Shown here in pieces: positions 8,805 to 18,015 of a stretch of 64,000 nucleotides of DNA. A program made the position numbers and the translations under genes. Under the pieces are notes generated by a model, which saw nothing but the letters and a program-made list of their open reading frames with translations, searched no databases and was not told the DNA's origin. Position 1 is the stretch's first letter. Each line of letters opens with the position of its first letter. The stretch is taken from the NCBI RefSeq assembly GCF_009192765.1, contig NZ_VOHQ01000019.1:1-64000 (forward strand), given 5' to 3'. This DNA is from Agriterribacter humi. GTDB taxonomy: Bacteria > Bacteroidota > Bacteroidia > Chitinophagales > Chitinophagaceae.

Positions 8805-9770
8805 TTACAATGCGCCGTCAACATTTTCCCAAACCATTGCTACTTTTCCCATAGTGCGCATGGCTTCAATATGTTGTATGGCTTTCGGAATTTCTTTATA
8901 AGAATAGGTCTTCTCAATGCGAACTTTAACCTGCCCGCTTTGAACTAATAATGCCAAAGTCTCCAGATCCCCGGTGTTTGCTTCGGCAGTAAACTGAGCT
9001 AACGGAAATTTACCGGTAGCCTTCTTTAAGATTAAAGAAATCATATGACCCATCGTTGTGAAGCCAACCATCACGCCGCGTTGTCCCATGCGTTTGTAAT
9101 CTTTATAATCAAGATTTCCGTTGGTATCTATGATAAGGTTGTATTTGCCTGTATGTTGATGAATATTCTCTTTATCGTATGCAACAACATGATCAGCGCC
9201 TAATGATCTTACAAACGCAACATTTTTATCGGAACAAACTGCGGTTACCGTAGCGCCATAGGCTTTTGCAATCTGCACAGCGAAATGGCCTACTCCGCCG
9301 GAAGCACCATTGATTAAAACCGTTTCTCCTGCTTTTAGTTTACCGTGCGTAATCAATGCCTGCAAGGCTGTTATGCCGGCTACCGGCACGCACGCCATTT
9401 CAGAGAAACCTGTTCCTTCCGGCATGATGGCGCAAACATTCGCCGGAACGCTTGTGTACGCTGCAAAAGCTCCACCTTCAAGTGTTTCTCCAAATACATG
9501 GTCTCCCGCCTTGAGATGCGATACATTATTCCCGGCTTGTTCAACAATGCCTGCAAAATCAGCTCCTGGAATTTTATCTTTCGGATGGAGCAACCCTAAA
9601 GTGAAACGTGCAAAAAATGGTTTTCCCCTAAGAATATGCCAGTCGGCAGGATTGGCCGAATTGGCTTCTACTTTAATGAGGACCTGACCATCTTTTACAG
9701 TTGGCTTTTCTACCTCTTCCAAACGAAGTACGTCCGGACCTCCATATTTTGTTCTTGTAAAAGCTTTCAT
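8805..9770 (-). CDS. NADP-dependent zinc-independent alcohol dehydrogenase/quinone oxidoreductase family protein
   Basis: A 321-aa medium-chain dehydrogenase/reductase. The GroES-like N-terminal domain starts MKAFTRTKYGGPDVLRLEEV and contains PGADFAGIVEQAG; the Rossmann domain carries NGASGGVGHFAVQIAK at about 154-169. Zinc-ligand cysteines are absent, as expected for quinone reductases of the QOR type. It would reduce quinones or enones with NADPH. It is a free-standing minus-strand gene between the SDR and a beta-barrel gene. Confidence 0.88.
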   Translation of the reverse strand: MKAFTRTKYGGPDVLRLEEVEKPTVKDGQVLIKVEANSANPADWHILRGKPFFARFTLGLLHPKDKIPGADFAGIVEQAGNNVSHLKAGDHVFGETLEGGAFAAYTSVPANVCAIMPEGTGFSEMACVPVAGITALQALITHGKLKAGETVLINGASGGVGHFAVQIAKAYGATVTAVCSDKNVAFVRSLGADHVVAYDKENIHQHTGKYNLIIDTNGNLDYKDYKRMGQRGVMVGFTTMGHMISLILKKATGKFPLAQFTAEANTGDLETLALLVQSGQVKVRIEKTYSYKEIPKAIQHIEAMRTMGKVAMVWENVDGAL

Positions 9771-9830
9771 TTCAATTGGGTTAATATTGTTCGAGGTGAG
9801 CTGCCGGGGTAACTTATCCCTGCTTTGTGC

Positions 9831-10496
9831 CTATGCCTTTCTGCCCAACTTTGAGGCAACCAAACTAATAATGAACATCCGGTTATACCGCTCTATATCC
9901 TTAGAGATGTTGATCAAACCATAGCCATAACGCACATCTAAGGTGAGTGTATTTTTTTTCATATTGAAATTATAACCGGCGCCTGCCTGTAACCCTACAT
10001 CCCAACGTTTGAAGTCACCAGCCGTGTTTCCAAAAGAAACCTTTGTTGATGATGCAGGCATCGTTTCTGAGCCGCCAATTTTCATGCGGCCTCCAACAGC
10101 ATAAGCAACGTAAGGACCTGCATTCAGATACAAATTTTTACGGTGCAAACGGGCTAAGACAGGTATCTCAACTGTGTAAAGCCGCACTGTTGATTTGTTT
10201 GCAGTAACCGGATTCTTTTCTTTAAGCGTGCCTCCTTTTATGGCAAAGTAAAGTTCAGGAACTACTGAAAACTTTGGCGTTATTCCAGCCTGGTATGATA
10301 CCCCTGCCTGCAAACCCTTAAAGTTCTTTTTATACGGCTGCAAGTCACTGTTTGCTTTTCCATAGTTAAAATTAGTGGTCAGAGAATGAATTGAAATTCC
10401 GAACCGGCTCGTTTGTGATAATGAGGTGAACGAAAGTGAGATCAAAAGCAATAATGTTGCTATTGCTTTTTCTACTGTTTTAATTGGTAATTGCAT
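9831..10496 (-). CDS. Outer membrane beta-barrel protein (PorT-like/OMP_b-brl_2)
   Basis: A 221-aa secreted protein with a signal peptide (LLLLISLSFTSLSQ, cleavage after about residue 28), then alternating hydrophobic strands with the family pattern FKGLQAGVSYQAGITPKFSVVPELYF and a late RWDVGLQAGAGYNF strand. This is the common Bacteroidota small outer-membrane barrel, with about eight strands and unknown cargo. Confidence 0.8.
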   Translation of the reverse strand: MQLPIKTVEKAIATLLLLISLSFTSLSQTSRFGISIHSLTTNFNYGKANSDLQPYKKNFKGLQAGVSYQAGITPKFSVVPELYFAIKGGTLKEKNPVTANKSTVRLYTVEIPVLARLHRKNLYLNAGPYVAYAVGGRMKIGGSETMPASSTKVSFGNTAGDFKRWDVGLQAGAGYNFNMKKNTLTLDVRYGYGLINISKDIERYNRMFIISLVASKLGRKA

Positions 10497-10600
10497 AACT
10501 ATTCTATTTTATTTATAAGTGATCAATGAATAATTGGTTCGTGACAAATATGAGGTACATGACACTATTATGTGCATTCATTTTATTATAGTTTATGTGA

Positions 10601-11509
10601 TCAGAAACTTTCTTCGATCAACTCTTTGTTTATCATCAGTCCGGTTGTTGTACCCATTGAGACAGCATTTGCTACCGTACGCATTCTGGTAGTATTGTCT
10701 CCACAGGCATATACACCGTGAACCGTTGTTTTCTGTGCAGCATCTATTTTAAAGTAGCCCTCTGTCGTTAGCTCACAATTTAAGGATTGAGGAATGGTTG
10801 AATGTTGCATAAAAGGAAGTCGTGTATACAAGGCTTTCAGAGGTACTTTTTTCCCATCTTTCAAAACGATGTTTTGGATATAGCCATGCCGGTGTTCCAG
10901 TCGTTCAATTTCTGTTTCTATTATTTTGATGCTATGATTTATAAGTTTGTTTGTCTGCTGTTTGGTAAGCGTTGACTTTCCGTCCGTGTAAAGGGTTAAA
11001 TCATTTGTCCAATTAGATATCAGGGATATTTGTTCAAACCCAATTTCACCATTTGCCAGGATACCTGTCTTTTGGTGTTTCACTTCATAGCCGTGGCAAT
11101 AGGGGCAATGAAGCACACTAATTCCCCAGGATTCGGCAAAGCCAGGAATACCCGGCATGATATCTTTTATGCCTGTTGCAAACACCAGTTTTCCGGTTGT
11201 GAATGTTTCGCCGGTCTTTACCTGTATTTCAAAACCATTTTCGGTTTTGCTGCCAGCCGTCGCCAAGCCATTCAGAAAATCTACTGTTTTATACATCTGT
11301 ACCTGCTGCCTGGCAAGGCCGGCAATTTCTTTCGGTGTTTTTCCATCGTTGGTCAGGAAATTGTGTGAATGAGGTGTTTGTATATTGCAGGGATTTCCGC
11401 TATCAATAATCAGCACTTTTCTTAGCGCCCTGCCCAATGCCATACCTGCGGCCATACCTGCATAGCTGCCTCCAACTATAATCACCTCATATTGATTGTC
11501 CTGTTTCAT
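10601..11509 (-). CDS. NAD(P)/FAD-dependent oxidoreductase, thioredoxin reductase-like
   Basis: A 302-aa flavoprotein. FAD-binding VGGSYAGMAAGMALGRA begins at residue 12, the CXXC redox pair is CPYC at 135-138 followed by HGYEV, and ACGDNTTRMRTVANAVSMG near the C-terminus is the second FAD motif. The CPYCHG sequence differs from the CATC of true thioredoxin reductase and resembles the TrxR-like group that includes dithiol oxidases. It lies 48 bp downstream of a small membrane gene and near an AraC gene on the same strand, so these may be co-expressed. Confidence 0.85.
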   Translation of the reverse strand: MKQDNQYEVIIVGGSYAGMAAGMALGRALRKVLIIDSGNPCNIQTPHSHNFLTNDGKTPKEIAGLARQQVQMYKTVDFLNGLATAGSKTENGFEIQVKTGETFTTGKLVFATGIKDIMPGIPGFAESWGISVLHCPYCHGYEVKHQKTGILANGEIGFEQISLISNWTNDLTLYTDGKSTLTKQQTNKLINHSIKIIETEIERLEHRHGYIQNIVLKDGKKVPLKALYTRLPFMQHSTIPQSLNCELTTEGYFKIDAAQKTTVHGVYACGDNTTRMRTVANAVSMGTTTGLMINKELIEESF

Positions 11510-11557
11510 TTTTTATTTTACAATTACTAACTGCCGGCAGGGAAATAGCCAGTCCGT

Positions 11558-11800
11558 TTAATACTGTACCTGTTTGTTTTCTGATCTGCTCCCCTTTGAA
11601 AATTGATGCATCAACAAGTCAAGAAACGGCACTCCAATGAACATCATCCAGGGCACTAATGAAATAGTCAGGATAAATGTTCGCTGGTATAAAGGAAGCC
11701 TCGATAGCTGTTGTCCAAAGAGGAAAAGAAACAACGTGATGGAAGGGTAAATAACCATCCATATTTTCAGTGACATGAACAGTCTTGCTTTTGCTTTCAT
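11558..11800 (-). CDS. Small membrane protein, two predicted TM segments
   Basis: An 80-aa protein with hydrophobic stretches at about residues 10-28 and 38-60 and a charged C-terminus. It resembles small DUF2798-type inner-membrane proteins, but the match is weak. It lies between the TrxR-like gene and the AraC regulator on the same strand. Confidence 0.55.
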   Translation of the reverse strand: MKAKARLFMSLKIWMVIYPSITLFLFLFGQQLSRLPLYQRTFILTISLVPWMMFIGVPFLDLLMHQFSKGSRSENKQVQY

Positions 11801-11891
11801 TTTGTTTACTTTTTGAGCGTGTATTTATTCGCTCACAAAAGTAGAATGTACAGGAAGGGTGTGGTAGGACAGTTATGAAGTTGAGGAGGAC

Positions 11892-12755
11892 TTATTTAAA
11901 ATTCTTACGAAATACCTCCGGAGAGTGTCCTGTATGCTTTTTAAAGAACCGGATGAAATAAGAAACATCTTCATAGCCCAGATGATCGGCCACGTCTTTG
12001 ATTTGACTATGTGTAGCCAGCAAATATCTTTTCGCTTCTAGTATAATCTGTTCGTTGATCAGGTCCGATACCGTTTTTCCTACAGATGACTTTGTGACCG
12101 CATTTAACTGGTAAGGGGAAAGACTTAGCAGGTCGGCGTATTGAGAAACATTTTTCATGCGGCCTATATTGATTTCCAATAAACGGACCAGTTCTTCAAA
12201 ACGATCCTGTGTATACCCGCTTTCTGTTTTGGCAATGCTTTTCGGGTTGCGGCTTTGCCTGGTGTACTCTATGAAGAAAAGGTCAAGATTGGCTTTTATA
12301 GCTTCTATGTAACCGTCATGCTTCGTGGTAAATTCATCAAAAACGTTTGCTAAAAATACATGCAGCTTCATGAACCTGCCTGCTTCTACTTCACAGTAAT
12401 TTTTGCCCAACGCCTTTTTCCATCTTTGATCTGTGATGGTATGCTTCGGTTGATAAAAAGCCAGGTCAAACTCCATCAGGAAACCGGTGCTGGCTGCCGT
12501 CAGCCCGAGCCTGTGTACCTGGCCCGGGCGAAGAATAAAAACAGAGTTATCGTGTATTTCGTATTGTATAAAGTCTATTTCGTGCATGCCCGCTCCTTTG
12601 TGCAGGGCAAGAACAAAAAAGAAATCATGCTTATGACGGTCGTGCACCAGGTCTTTCCCGTTCAGCATTTGCTGAACACTACGTATACTGAACCGGGGGG
12701 CATTGCTTTGCTCTTTTGGGATAGTAGCTATATGTCTGATTGGAATGCTCTTCAT
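11892..12755 (-). CDS. AraC family transcriptional regulator
   Basis: A 287-aa regulator with an N-terminal cupin-like sensing half (about 30-130, with HKHDFFFVLALHKG and LRPGQVHRL) and two C-terminal helix-turn-helices (about 190-285), ending YFIRFFKKHTGHSPEVFRKNFK with the usual AraC signature. It is upstream, in the same direction, of the small membrane gene and TrxR-like gene, which makes them its likely targets (inference). The inducer is unknown. Confidence 0.88.
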   Translation of the reverse strand: MKSIPIRHIATIPKEQSNAPRFSIRSVQQMLNGKDLVHDRHKHDFFFVLALHKGAGMHEIDFIQYEIHDNSVFILRPGQVHRLGLTAASTGFLMEFDLAFYQPKHTITDQRWKKALGKNYCEVEAGRFMKLHVFLANVFDEFTTKHDGYIEAIKANLDLFFIEYTRQSRNPKSIAKTESGYTQDRFEELVRLLEINIGRMKNVSQYADLLSLSPYQLNAVTKSSVGKTVSDLINEQIILEAKRYLLATHSQIKDVADHLGYEDVSYFIRFFKKHTGHSPEVFRKNFK

Positions 12756-12776
12756 TTCGGAATGAAATTACACTAT

Positions 12777-13361
12777 TCAAACCCTTAACGCTCCACGGAA
12801 CCCCCTGGCTGCATAATAAGAGTCTGCTCCATTGTGATATAGGAATACCGTATCATAGCGGCGATCACAAAAAAGGGCGCCACCGAGTTTCCTGATAGGA
12901 GCAGGGGTTACAATCCAGCTCGATGTTTTCAAATCAAATTCGCCAAGTTGCTGCAGCGCACGGTATTGTTCTTCCGTTAATAATTCAATACCCATTTCAG
13001 CGGCCATATTCATCGCGCTGTCCTTAGGCTTATGTTCTTTTCTTGATTCCAGCGCTTCATGATCATAACAAATACTCCTGCGGCCTTTGGGCGTTTCCGC
13101 CGAGCAATCATAAAAAATATATTCACCCGTTTTTCCCGCCTGCCGGCGAGGCAGGTTATCAAAATCCACTACATCCGGTTCACCGCCGGTTGTTTCCATT
13201 TCATCGAGTGACCACAATTTTGCCGGACTTTTTTCCAGCTTTGCCTGTACATCGTTCCAATCAATGCCTTTATGGCGGTTCTTGTTTTTTTCAAAACGGG
13301 CTTTTAATGTTTTGAGAAGATCTTCCGTTTGTTTTGGCGACAAGTTTTTTTTACTGCTCAT
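12777..13361 (-). CDS. DUF4256 domain-containing protein
   Basis: A 194-aa soluble protein that matches DUF4256 by eye: start with LKARFEKNKNRHKGIDW, the central segment GEPDVVDFD, DCSAETPKGRRSICYDHEAL, and the C-terminal GGALFCDRRYDTVFLYHNGADSYYAARGFRG. The function of the family is unknown. It ends 21 bp before the start of the AraC gene on the same strand. Confidence 0.85.
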   Translation of the reverse strand: MSSKKNLSPKQTEDLLKTLKARFEKNKNRHKGIDWNDVQAKLEKSPAKLWSLDEMETTGGEPDVVDFDNLPRRQAGKTGEYIFYDCSAETPKGRRSICYDHEALESRKEHKPKDSAMNMAAEMGIELLTEEQYRALQQLGEFDLKTSSWIVTPAPIRKLGGALFCDRRYDTVFLYHNGADSYYAARGFRGALRV

Positions 13362-13428
13362 GTTGCTGGTATTTTATATTTACAGTTTCACGCAGCGTTT
13401 GCGGCGAGGCAAAGACGCAGCGTTATGA

Positions 13429-13914
13429 TTATCTTTTAAGCAAGGCAACAATATCCTGTTCCAAACTTACAGGTGTTTTTGTTGGTGCATACCTCTTATA
13501 AGGATTACCCTCGCGATCCACCAGAAACTTTGTAAAATTCCATTTGATCCTGCTTCCGAAAAATCCACCGAGTTTGCTTTTCAGGTATTTAAATACGGGG
13601 TGTGTGTTTTTCCCGTTAACATCGCATTTTTCTGTAAGTGGAAAAGTAACACCATGATTGATTTTGCACACCTGTTCAATGGTTTCATTGGTTTCCGGTT
13701 CCTGTCCGGCAAATTGATTGCATGGAAAACCGAGTACAATAAGCCCCTGGTCTCTGTATTGCTGGTGCAAAGCTTCCAACCCTTCAAACTGTGGTGCAAG
13801 ACCACATTGGGTTGCCGTATTAACAATCAGCACTACTTTTCCCCTGAGATCGCTAAAAGAAATATTTTTTCCATGAGGCGTTTTTATTTCCAGTTGATAA
13901 AATCGTTCATTCAT
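13429..13914 (-). CDS. Glutathione peroxidase-type thiol peroxidase
   Basis: A 161-aa GPx-family peroxidase that reduces hydroperoxides, usually with thioredoxin in bacteria. The peroxidatic cysteine is in NTATQCGLAPQ, and the second family motif is LGFPCNQFAGQEP; the third is KWNFTKFLVDREG. A longer in-frame start at 13977 would add a hydrophobic stretch, but a TATATTTG box at 13920-13927 sits between the two starts, so 13914 is preferred. The longer form would be a membrane-anchored or exported protein and cannot be excluded. Confidence 0.85.
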   Translation of the reverse strand: MNERFYQLEIKTPHGKNISFSDLRGKVVLIVNTATQCGLAPQFEGLEALHQQYRDQGLIVLGFPCNQFAGQEPETNETIEQVCKINHGVTFPLTEKCDVNGKNTHPVFKYLKSKLGGFFGSRIKWNFTKFLVDREGNPYKRYAPTKTPVSLEQDIVALLKR

Positions 13915-13919
13915 ATATA

Positions 13920-13927
13920 CAAATATA
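13920..13927 (-). promoter_or_regulatory. -7 box (TATATTTG) of the GPx gene
   Basis: The minus strand reads TATATTTG (TAnnTTTG), 5 bp before the ATG at 13914. Transcription would begin at or a few bases before the start codon. No clear -33 TTTG is seen at the usual distance. Confidence 0.4.
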
Positions 13928-13978
13928 ATGGCTATAAGGGTCAGGTAAGTGAAAAGCAATAACAACCGGCGGCACATC

Positions 13979-14434
13979 TCATTTCAAAAAATGGTCATTG
14001 CCTTCTTTCAAATAAGCTTCCAGCTTTTCTACATTCTGTTGTAATCCTTCGTCGGCTTTAAACACTTTCACTACCGTATTAAACAACTCAACGGTTTCAA
14101 ACAGCATATTCCAGTTAAGCAGCGTTTCCTCACCCCGGGGCGTAAAAACAATAGTGGCTGCGTAATGCGGATTGTAATGCTGAAATATGATCTTCTCTTT
14201 CGGTATGATTTCAATAAACATACTTTTGTTGAGATACCGCTTCCCGTCTGCACCGGTCATAGTCAAACGCCATTCACCACCCGGCTTCACATCCATAGTA
14301 TGAATGGTACTGGTAAATCCTTTAGGCCCCCACCATTGGGCAATATCATCGGGGTTGGTCCATGCTTTCCATACCGGATCAATGGTTACAGGCAATAACT
14401 TTTTGACGGCTATTGATCTGTTGGCTTCTTCCAT
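13979..14434 (-). CDS. SRPBCC (AHSA1) domain protein
   Basis: A 151-aa protein of the Aha1/START-like ligand-binding fold. The pattern VWKAWTNPDDIAQWWGPKGFT in the first third and PGGEWRLTMTGADGKRY in the middle are typical. It is one of three related SRPBCC genes in 13979-17538 on the same strand. The ligand is not known. Confidence 0.85.
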   Translation of the reverse strand: MEEANRSIAVKKLLPVTIDPVWKAWTNPDDIAQWWGPKGFTSTIHTMDVKPGGEWRLTMTGADGKRYLNKSMFIEIIPKEKIIFQHYNPHYAATIVFTPRGEETLLNWNMLFETVELFNTVVKVFKADEGLQQNVEKLEAYLKEGNDHFLK

Positions 14435-14482
14435 TTTAAAAAAAAGTTTACGTGAATTCGATGGGGTAGGGCATATCTTTCA

Positions 14483-14980
14483 TTAAGTACCATAATGCTG
14501 TTGAGGCCAGGGGCGCCCGTTACCGGTTTCACCATATAACTTCAGGCTTCTTAAAAATTGCCCCCAGGTGTAGTTGCATTCAGCAAACATAGGGGTGTAA
14601 TCCTTCCAATTGCTGTGGCGAAAAACCAGTAGCGTTGCATTTCGGTTTACCTGCTGCTCCACTTGGCCTTTCACTTCAGGATGATCGTTCAGCAGGGTTT
14701 CTTTATCGCCGGATTGCAGATCAAAAGATATATCGGTGCCTATCCACTCACTTGCGCCTTGCCGGCACACCCATTTCACTTGTTGGAAAGGTTTTAGTTC
14801 CACTATTTTCATCTCTTTGAAATAATCAGGCCCAAAACCAAAACGGGCGATACTACCGGGCTCTGCTGTTGCTGTGGTATCCGGCGTCCACCATGCCGAT
14901 AACCCTTCCTGGCTGGTAATGGCGTGATATATGTTTTCGGCCGGAGCGCCGATAATGACTTCATGATATATTTGTGGCAT
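14483..14980 (-). CDS. SRPBCC domain protein
   Basis: A 165-aa AHSA1-type protein: APAENIYHAITSQEGLSAWW at the N-terminus and a C-terminal helix with WGQFLRSLKLYGETGNGRPW. The ATG at 14980 fits the family start (MPQIYHEV); an in-frame start at 15031 would add 17 residues of unrelated sequence. Its function is likely ligand binding; the substrate is unknown. Confidence 0.83.
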   Translation of the reverse strand: MPQIYHEVIIGAPAENIYHAITSQEGLSAWWTPDTTATAEPGSIARFGFGPDYFKEMKIVELKPFQQVKWVCRQGASEWIGTDISFDLQSGDKETLLNDHPEVKGQVEQQVNRNATLLVFRHSNWKDYTPMFAECNYTWGQFLRSLKLYGETGNGRPWPQQHYGT

Positions 14981-15046
14981 GCTAAAATGATTGAAGGTGT
15001 AAAATAGCAAATCACTTTCACCTGTGAACACTCATATGAATTGCTA

Positions 15047-15652
15047 TTAATCTTCCAGACCCAGTCCATCCAAAATTTTCGGGATATATTTCTCTACTCT
15101 CGCCTCCCGGGTTTTGGATTGTTTGGCCTGACCAAAATAAAAAATATAGGCTCTTTGCCGTCCTGGTGTTAATGCCTCAAACGCTTTTTTAAGGGCCGGC
15201 TTTTTGTTGAGCCGGGCTTGAAACTCTTCGGGTATGCTGTAGTCGGAAGTTTTTTTGAGCTTCACTTTCAGCCCTGATTTTTCTACTTCAATGGCTTCAT
15301 AAATATAGGCTTTCAGGATATTTTTTTGCTGAACGATCTCCTTCACATTCGTAAAGCGGATCTGCCGCACCGATTGCACATTTTTGGTTTGCTGAATTAA
15401 AATGCCATTGGGATCCTGCAGCAAAGCACCCTTGAAAAACAGGAAGGCGCAGTATTCTTTGAATACATGTATTAAAACGATATTGGCACCGTTATCCACC
15501 CGCCCGGTTGACCCGGTCGGGCAGGTGTAACAGGGGCAGCCCCATTTCAATGTTTCTTCCAGTCCGCAATCGAGGGCGATGGTTCTCATCTGCCTGATCT
15601 CTTTCTGCCATTGTTCGTTTTTGTCGAAGTACCAGTCTACTTTGGGATTCAT
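15047..15652 (-). CDS. YdeI/OmpD-associated-like protein (DUF1801 N-terminus)
   Basis: A 201-aa protein with an N-terminal DUF1801 fold (about 20-115: GLEETLKWGCPCYT and FKEYCAFLFFKGALLQDP) and a C-terminal YdeI-type helical tail (PEEFQARLNKKPALKKAFEALTPGRQRAYIFYF). The start codon overlaps the stop of the upstream hydrolase gene by 4 bp (ATGA), so the two are translationally coupled. Confidence 0.85.
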   Translation of the reverse strand: MNPKVDWYFDKNEQWQKEIRQMRTIALDCGLEETLKWGCPCYTCPTGSTGRVDNGANIVLIHVFKEYCAFLFFKGALLQDPNGILIQQTKNVQSVRQIRFTNVKEIVQQKNILKAYIYEAIEVEKSGLKVKLKKTSDYSIPEEFQARLNKKPALKKAFEALTPGRQRAYIFYFGQAKQSKTREARVEKYIPKILDGLGLED

Positions 15653-16542
15653 TGTATTTGTTTATCTAAAAAAGTTTCAATCATCGGAACAATAAACACG
15701 GTGTCGCTTTTGTCATTGTGCAAGGTCGCTGCTTCCGCTATATATTCTCCGTGTATGCCGGGCAAAATGGCCAGTTCCGAATGCGCAATTAAACGATGCA
15801 TTTCAACAGCGCATTCAGGCGGCATAACGTCAGCGTCGCCGGATATTATGAGCGTTGGAACCTTTATTGATTTCAGTTGCTCATCTGTCCAGCCTTTAAA
15901 TGTCTTCATTCTATCCCTGTCTCTCTCAAACATTATTTGCAGCTTTGCAGTGTCGGGGTTTACTTTTAAAAACGCCTCGTGCAATGGCTGCGGCATGGTC
16001 TCCAGTGTGACATTTTCGAAACCGTCAAAAAATCCGGGGAAAAAGCAATTTCTTTTGTATGGGGAAGAAGCCAGTATCAGTTTTTTCACTATTCCGGCAT
16101 GACGAAGATATATTTCAATAGCAGTGTGCCCGCCATTGCTGAATCCAAAAAAATAAGCTTTGCTGATACCTATGTTTTTCAGCAAAGCGGCAACATCATC
16201 CGCATCCTGTTCAAAAGTTTCCGGGCTGTCTCTGAAACCGGAACGTCCATGATTTTGCAGCTCAACTGCTATAACTTTATACGATGCGGCAAGCTGCGGA
16301 ATCACCCGCTCAAAAGTGGATTGTATAGTAGAGCCACCGCCATGCAATAATACAAGTGGTTCGCCTGCTCCGTACATTTCGTAATACATTTTAATTCCGT
16401 TTACAGCGGAATAACCGCTTTTAAATGCAATGCCTCCTTTTTTTTCCGGATCCATATTGTTATTAGATTGAATGGTTTGATTGTTGTTGCACGCGGCTAT
16501 TGCCAACAGTGAAACGACAATAATAATGCGTATTTTTTTCAT
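15649..16542 (-). CDS. Alpha/beta hydrolase, lipoprotein
   Basis: A 297-aa alpha/beta hydrolase. The N-terminus MKKIRIIIVVSLLAIAACNNN is a lipoprotein signal with Cys at the end of LAIAAC, so it is probably anchored in the envelope. Catalytic elements: oxyanion HGGGST, nucleophile elbow GFSNGG, acid in SGDADVMPP, and histidine in PGIHGEY. An in-frame ATG 24 bp upstream is less likely than 16542, where the signal peptide begins. It overlaps the YdeI-like gene by 4 bp. Confidence 0.88.
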   Translation of the reverse strand: MKKIRIIIVVSLLAIAACNNNQTIQSNNNMDPEKKGGIAFKSGYSAVNGIKMYYEMYGAGEPLVLLHGGGSTIQSTFERVIPQLAASYKVIAVELQNHGRSGFRDSPETFEQDADDVAALLKNIGISKAYFFGFSNGGHTAIEIYLRHAGIVKKLILASSPYKRNCFFPGFFDGFENVTLETMPQPLHEAFLKVNPDTAKLQIMFERDRDRMKTFKGWTDEQLKSIKVPTLIISGDADVMPPECAVEMHRLIAHSELAILPGIHGEYIAEAATLHNDKSDTVFIVPMIETFLDKQIQ

Positions 16543-16680
16543 TATTCCTCTGTTTGGTAAAACCAATCCTTCATTTTAATTACAGACAAAACTAAGGCTC
16601 TTTACAAAAAAGGAAGGGGTGCCATTGCGACATTTACAGGGGGGGTGAAGCTCCAATACTGTGTGTTGCGCAAAATAAAG

Positions 16681-17064
16681 CTAACGGCTGAGCGCTGACA
16701 GCTTCCTGCTTTCCGGCCGGAAATACCACGATACCACTGTAAGGACGATTAATAATGTTGGCCCAAACAATGCTGTGGCGCTATCGCCCACGGCTATGTG
16801 CGAAATTATTGCTCCCGACATGGCAAAGAAAAAGCCGGCGTAGGCCCATTCTTTAACCAAAGGAAACCGCGGCACCAGCATGGCTATCACACCCAATATT
16901 TTCCATATACCCAGTATGGTTAACAGATACAGCGGGTAACCCAGGCGGGTCATCATGTCTGTTTCTTCTTTCATTTGAATGAGCTGTACTACTGCGGTAG
17001 ATACCATTCCAAGGGCAAGCCATGCGGTAGCGATCCAATAGATGATCCTGTTTCTTTTTGACAT
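16681..17064 (-). CDS. DoxX family membrane protein
   Basis: A 127-aa protein with four hydrophobic segments and the DoxX-type elements YPLYLLTILGIWKILG and the closing WYFRPESRKL. It ends the ArsR-SRPBCC-DoxX group, an arrangement that is common in Bacteroidota, and starts 6 bp after the SRPBCC stop. The role of DoxX proteins is not well defined; some take part in thiol/redox chemistry. Confidence 0.85.
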   Translation of the reverse strand: MSKRNRIIYWIATAWLALGMVSTAVVQLIQMKEETDMMTRLGYPLYLLTILGIWKILGVIAMLVPRFPLVKEWAYAGFFFAMSGAIISHIAVGDSATALFGPTLLIVLTVVSWYFRPESRKLSALSR

Positions 17065-17070
17065 CGTTTG

Positions 17071-17538
17071 TTATTTTAATTTGTTTACAATGTTCTGCAA
17101 TTGGTCATGCGCCATATTAATGCCATAGGCAAAGGGAAGTTTGAGCTGCTGCTCCCTGTGCGCCGGGGAGCGGTAAATAATGTGCATGGTGAGCTTGCTG
17201 GTACCGGGGCTAAGCTGCTCAAAATCTATGAACTCAAGCTGCGCATCGAAACCGGCACTGTCCATTTCAAACGTGCGCACGATCTTTTGGTCCGGAACAA
17301 CATCATGTATGGTTCCATGTGCTTTGAACAACACGCTTCCCTGCGGATCGCTGGTTTCAAACTGATAACCACCATGCTGTTTGTTTTCGAGTTTCAGCAC
17401 TTTGGTGCCCATCCATTGTTCCACTATGCCGGCTTCTGTATAGGCCCTGAACAATAATGCCACGGGCAGGTCAAATTCCCTGGTAATGGTTAAATCCTGT
17501 TTGCCGTCTTCGGCGTGGATCTTTGTTTTACGTTCCAT
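17071..17538 (-). CDS. SRPBCC (AHSA1) domain protein
   Basis: A 155-aa protein with the AHSA1 pattern FDLPVALLFRAYTEAGIVEQWMG and later TIHDVVPDQKIVRTFEMD. It lies between the ArsR regulator (118 bp upstream) and DoxX (6 bp downstream), so it is likely to be controlled by the ArsR promoter, although the palindrome at 17595-17614 lies in the gap. Confidence 0.87.
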   Translation of the reverse strand: MERKTKIHAEDGKQDLTITREFDLPVALLFRAYTEAGIVEQWMGTKVLKLENKQHGGYQFETSDPQGSVLFKAHGTIHDVVPDQKIVRTFEMDSAGFDAQLEFIDFEQLSPGTSKLTMHIIYRSPAHREQQLKLPFAYGINMAHDQLQNIVNKLK

Positions 17539-17594
17539 ATGATGCTATTTTTTTGTTTTGTATTTTTTCACTTTGAAATATCGCCTCACCCCAA

Positions 17595-17614
17595 CCCTCT
17601 CCTCGCGGAGAGGG
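17595..17614. repeat. Dispersed GC-rich palindrome
   Basis: CCCTCTCC-TCGC-GGAGAGGG forms a perfect 8-bp hairpin embedded in CTCACCCCAA...GTGG. This element is found between genes in many bacterial genomes. Here it separates the arsR-type gene from the SRPBCC gene and could dampen readthrough. Confidence 0.6.
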
Positions 17615-17656
17615 AGTGGCTGAATAATATAATCGGTCATGCAGCTCTGCCAAAAA

Positions 17657-17995
17657 TCATTTCTTCTTTCCCGAGGGATTATTTATGCTCCGTTTCATGA
17701 TAGATTCCAGTTTATTGAAGCGGTCGTCCCACATGTTGCGGAAGGGTTCAATGAAGTCGGCTATTGTTTTCATCTTTTTGGGATTTAAATGATAATAAAT
17801 TTCCCTGCCGGTTTGCTCCTGTTTCAGCAGTTCACACTCGGTGAGGATCTGTATGTGTTTGGAAATGGTTTGCCGCGACGAGTTAAAATGCTCCGCGATG
17901 GCGCCGGGTGTCATGGCATGTACCGCCAGCAGGGTAATGATCGCCCGGCGCGTCGGATCGGCTATGGCCTGGAAAACATCTCTACGTAAATCCAT
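17657..17995 (-). CDS. ArsR family winged-helix transcriptional regulator
   Basis: A 112-aa repressor-type regulator. It begins [23 protein letters not shown], the usual ArsR N-terminus, and the recognition helix is [19 protein letters not shown]. No metal-binding CxC motif is present in helix 3, so it probably does not sense metals. The start at 17995 is chosen over 18016 because the upstream one falls inside the operator and -7 region. Twin palindromes surround its promoter, indicating autoregulation. Confidence 0.9.
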   Translation of the reverse strand: MDLRRDVFQAIADPTRRAIITLLAVHAMTPGAIAEHFNSSRQTISKHIQILTECELLKQEQTGREIYYHLNPKKMKTIADFIEPFRNMWDDRFNKLESIMKRSINNPSGKKK

Positions 17996-17997
17996 TA

Positions 17998-18015
17998 TGC
18001 AGCTATTTGACTGCA
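17998..18015. promoter_or_regulatory. Operator 1 of the ArsR gene
   Basis: TGCAGCTATTTGACTGCA is an 18-bp inverted repeat (TGCAG/CTGCA) of the same length and core as operator 2. It lies directly upstream of the start codon and covers the expected transcription start. Confidence 0.7.
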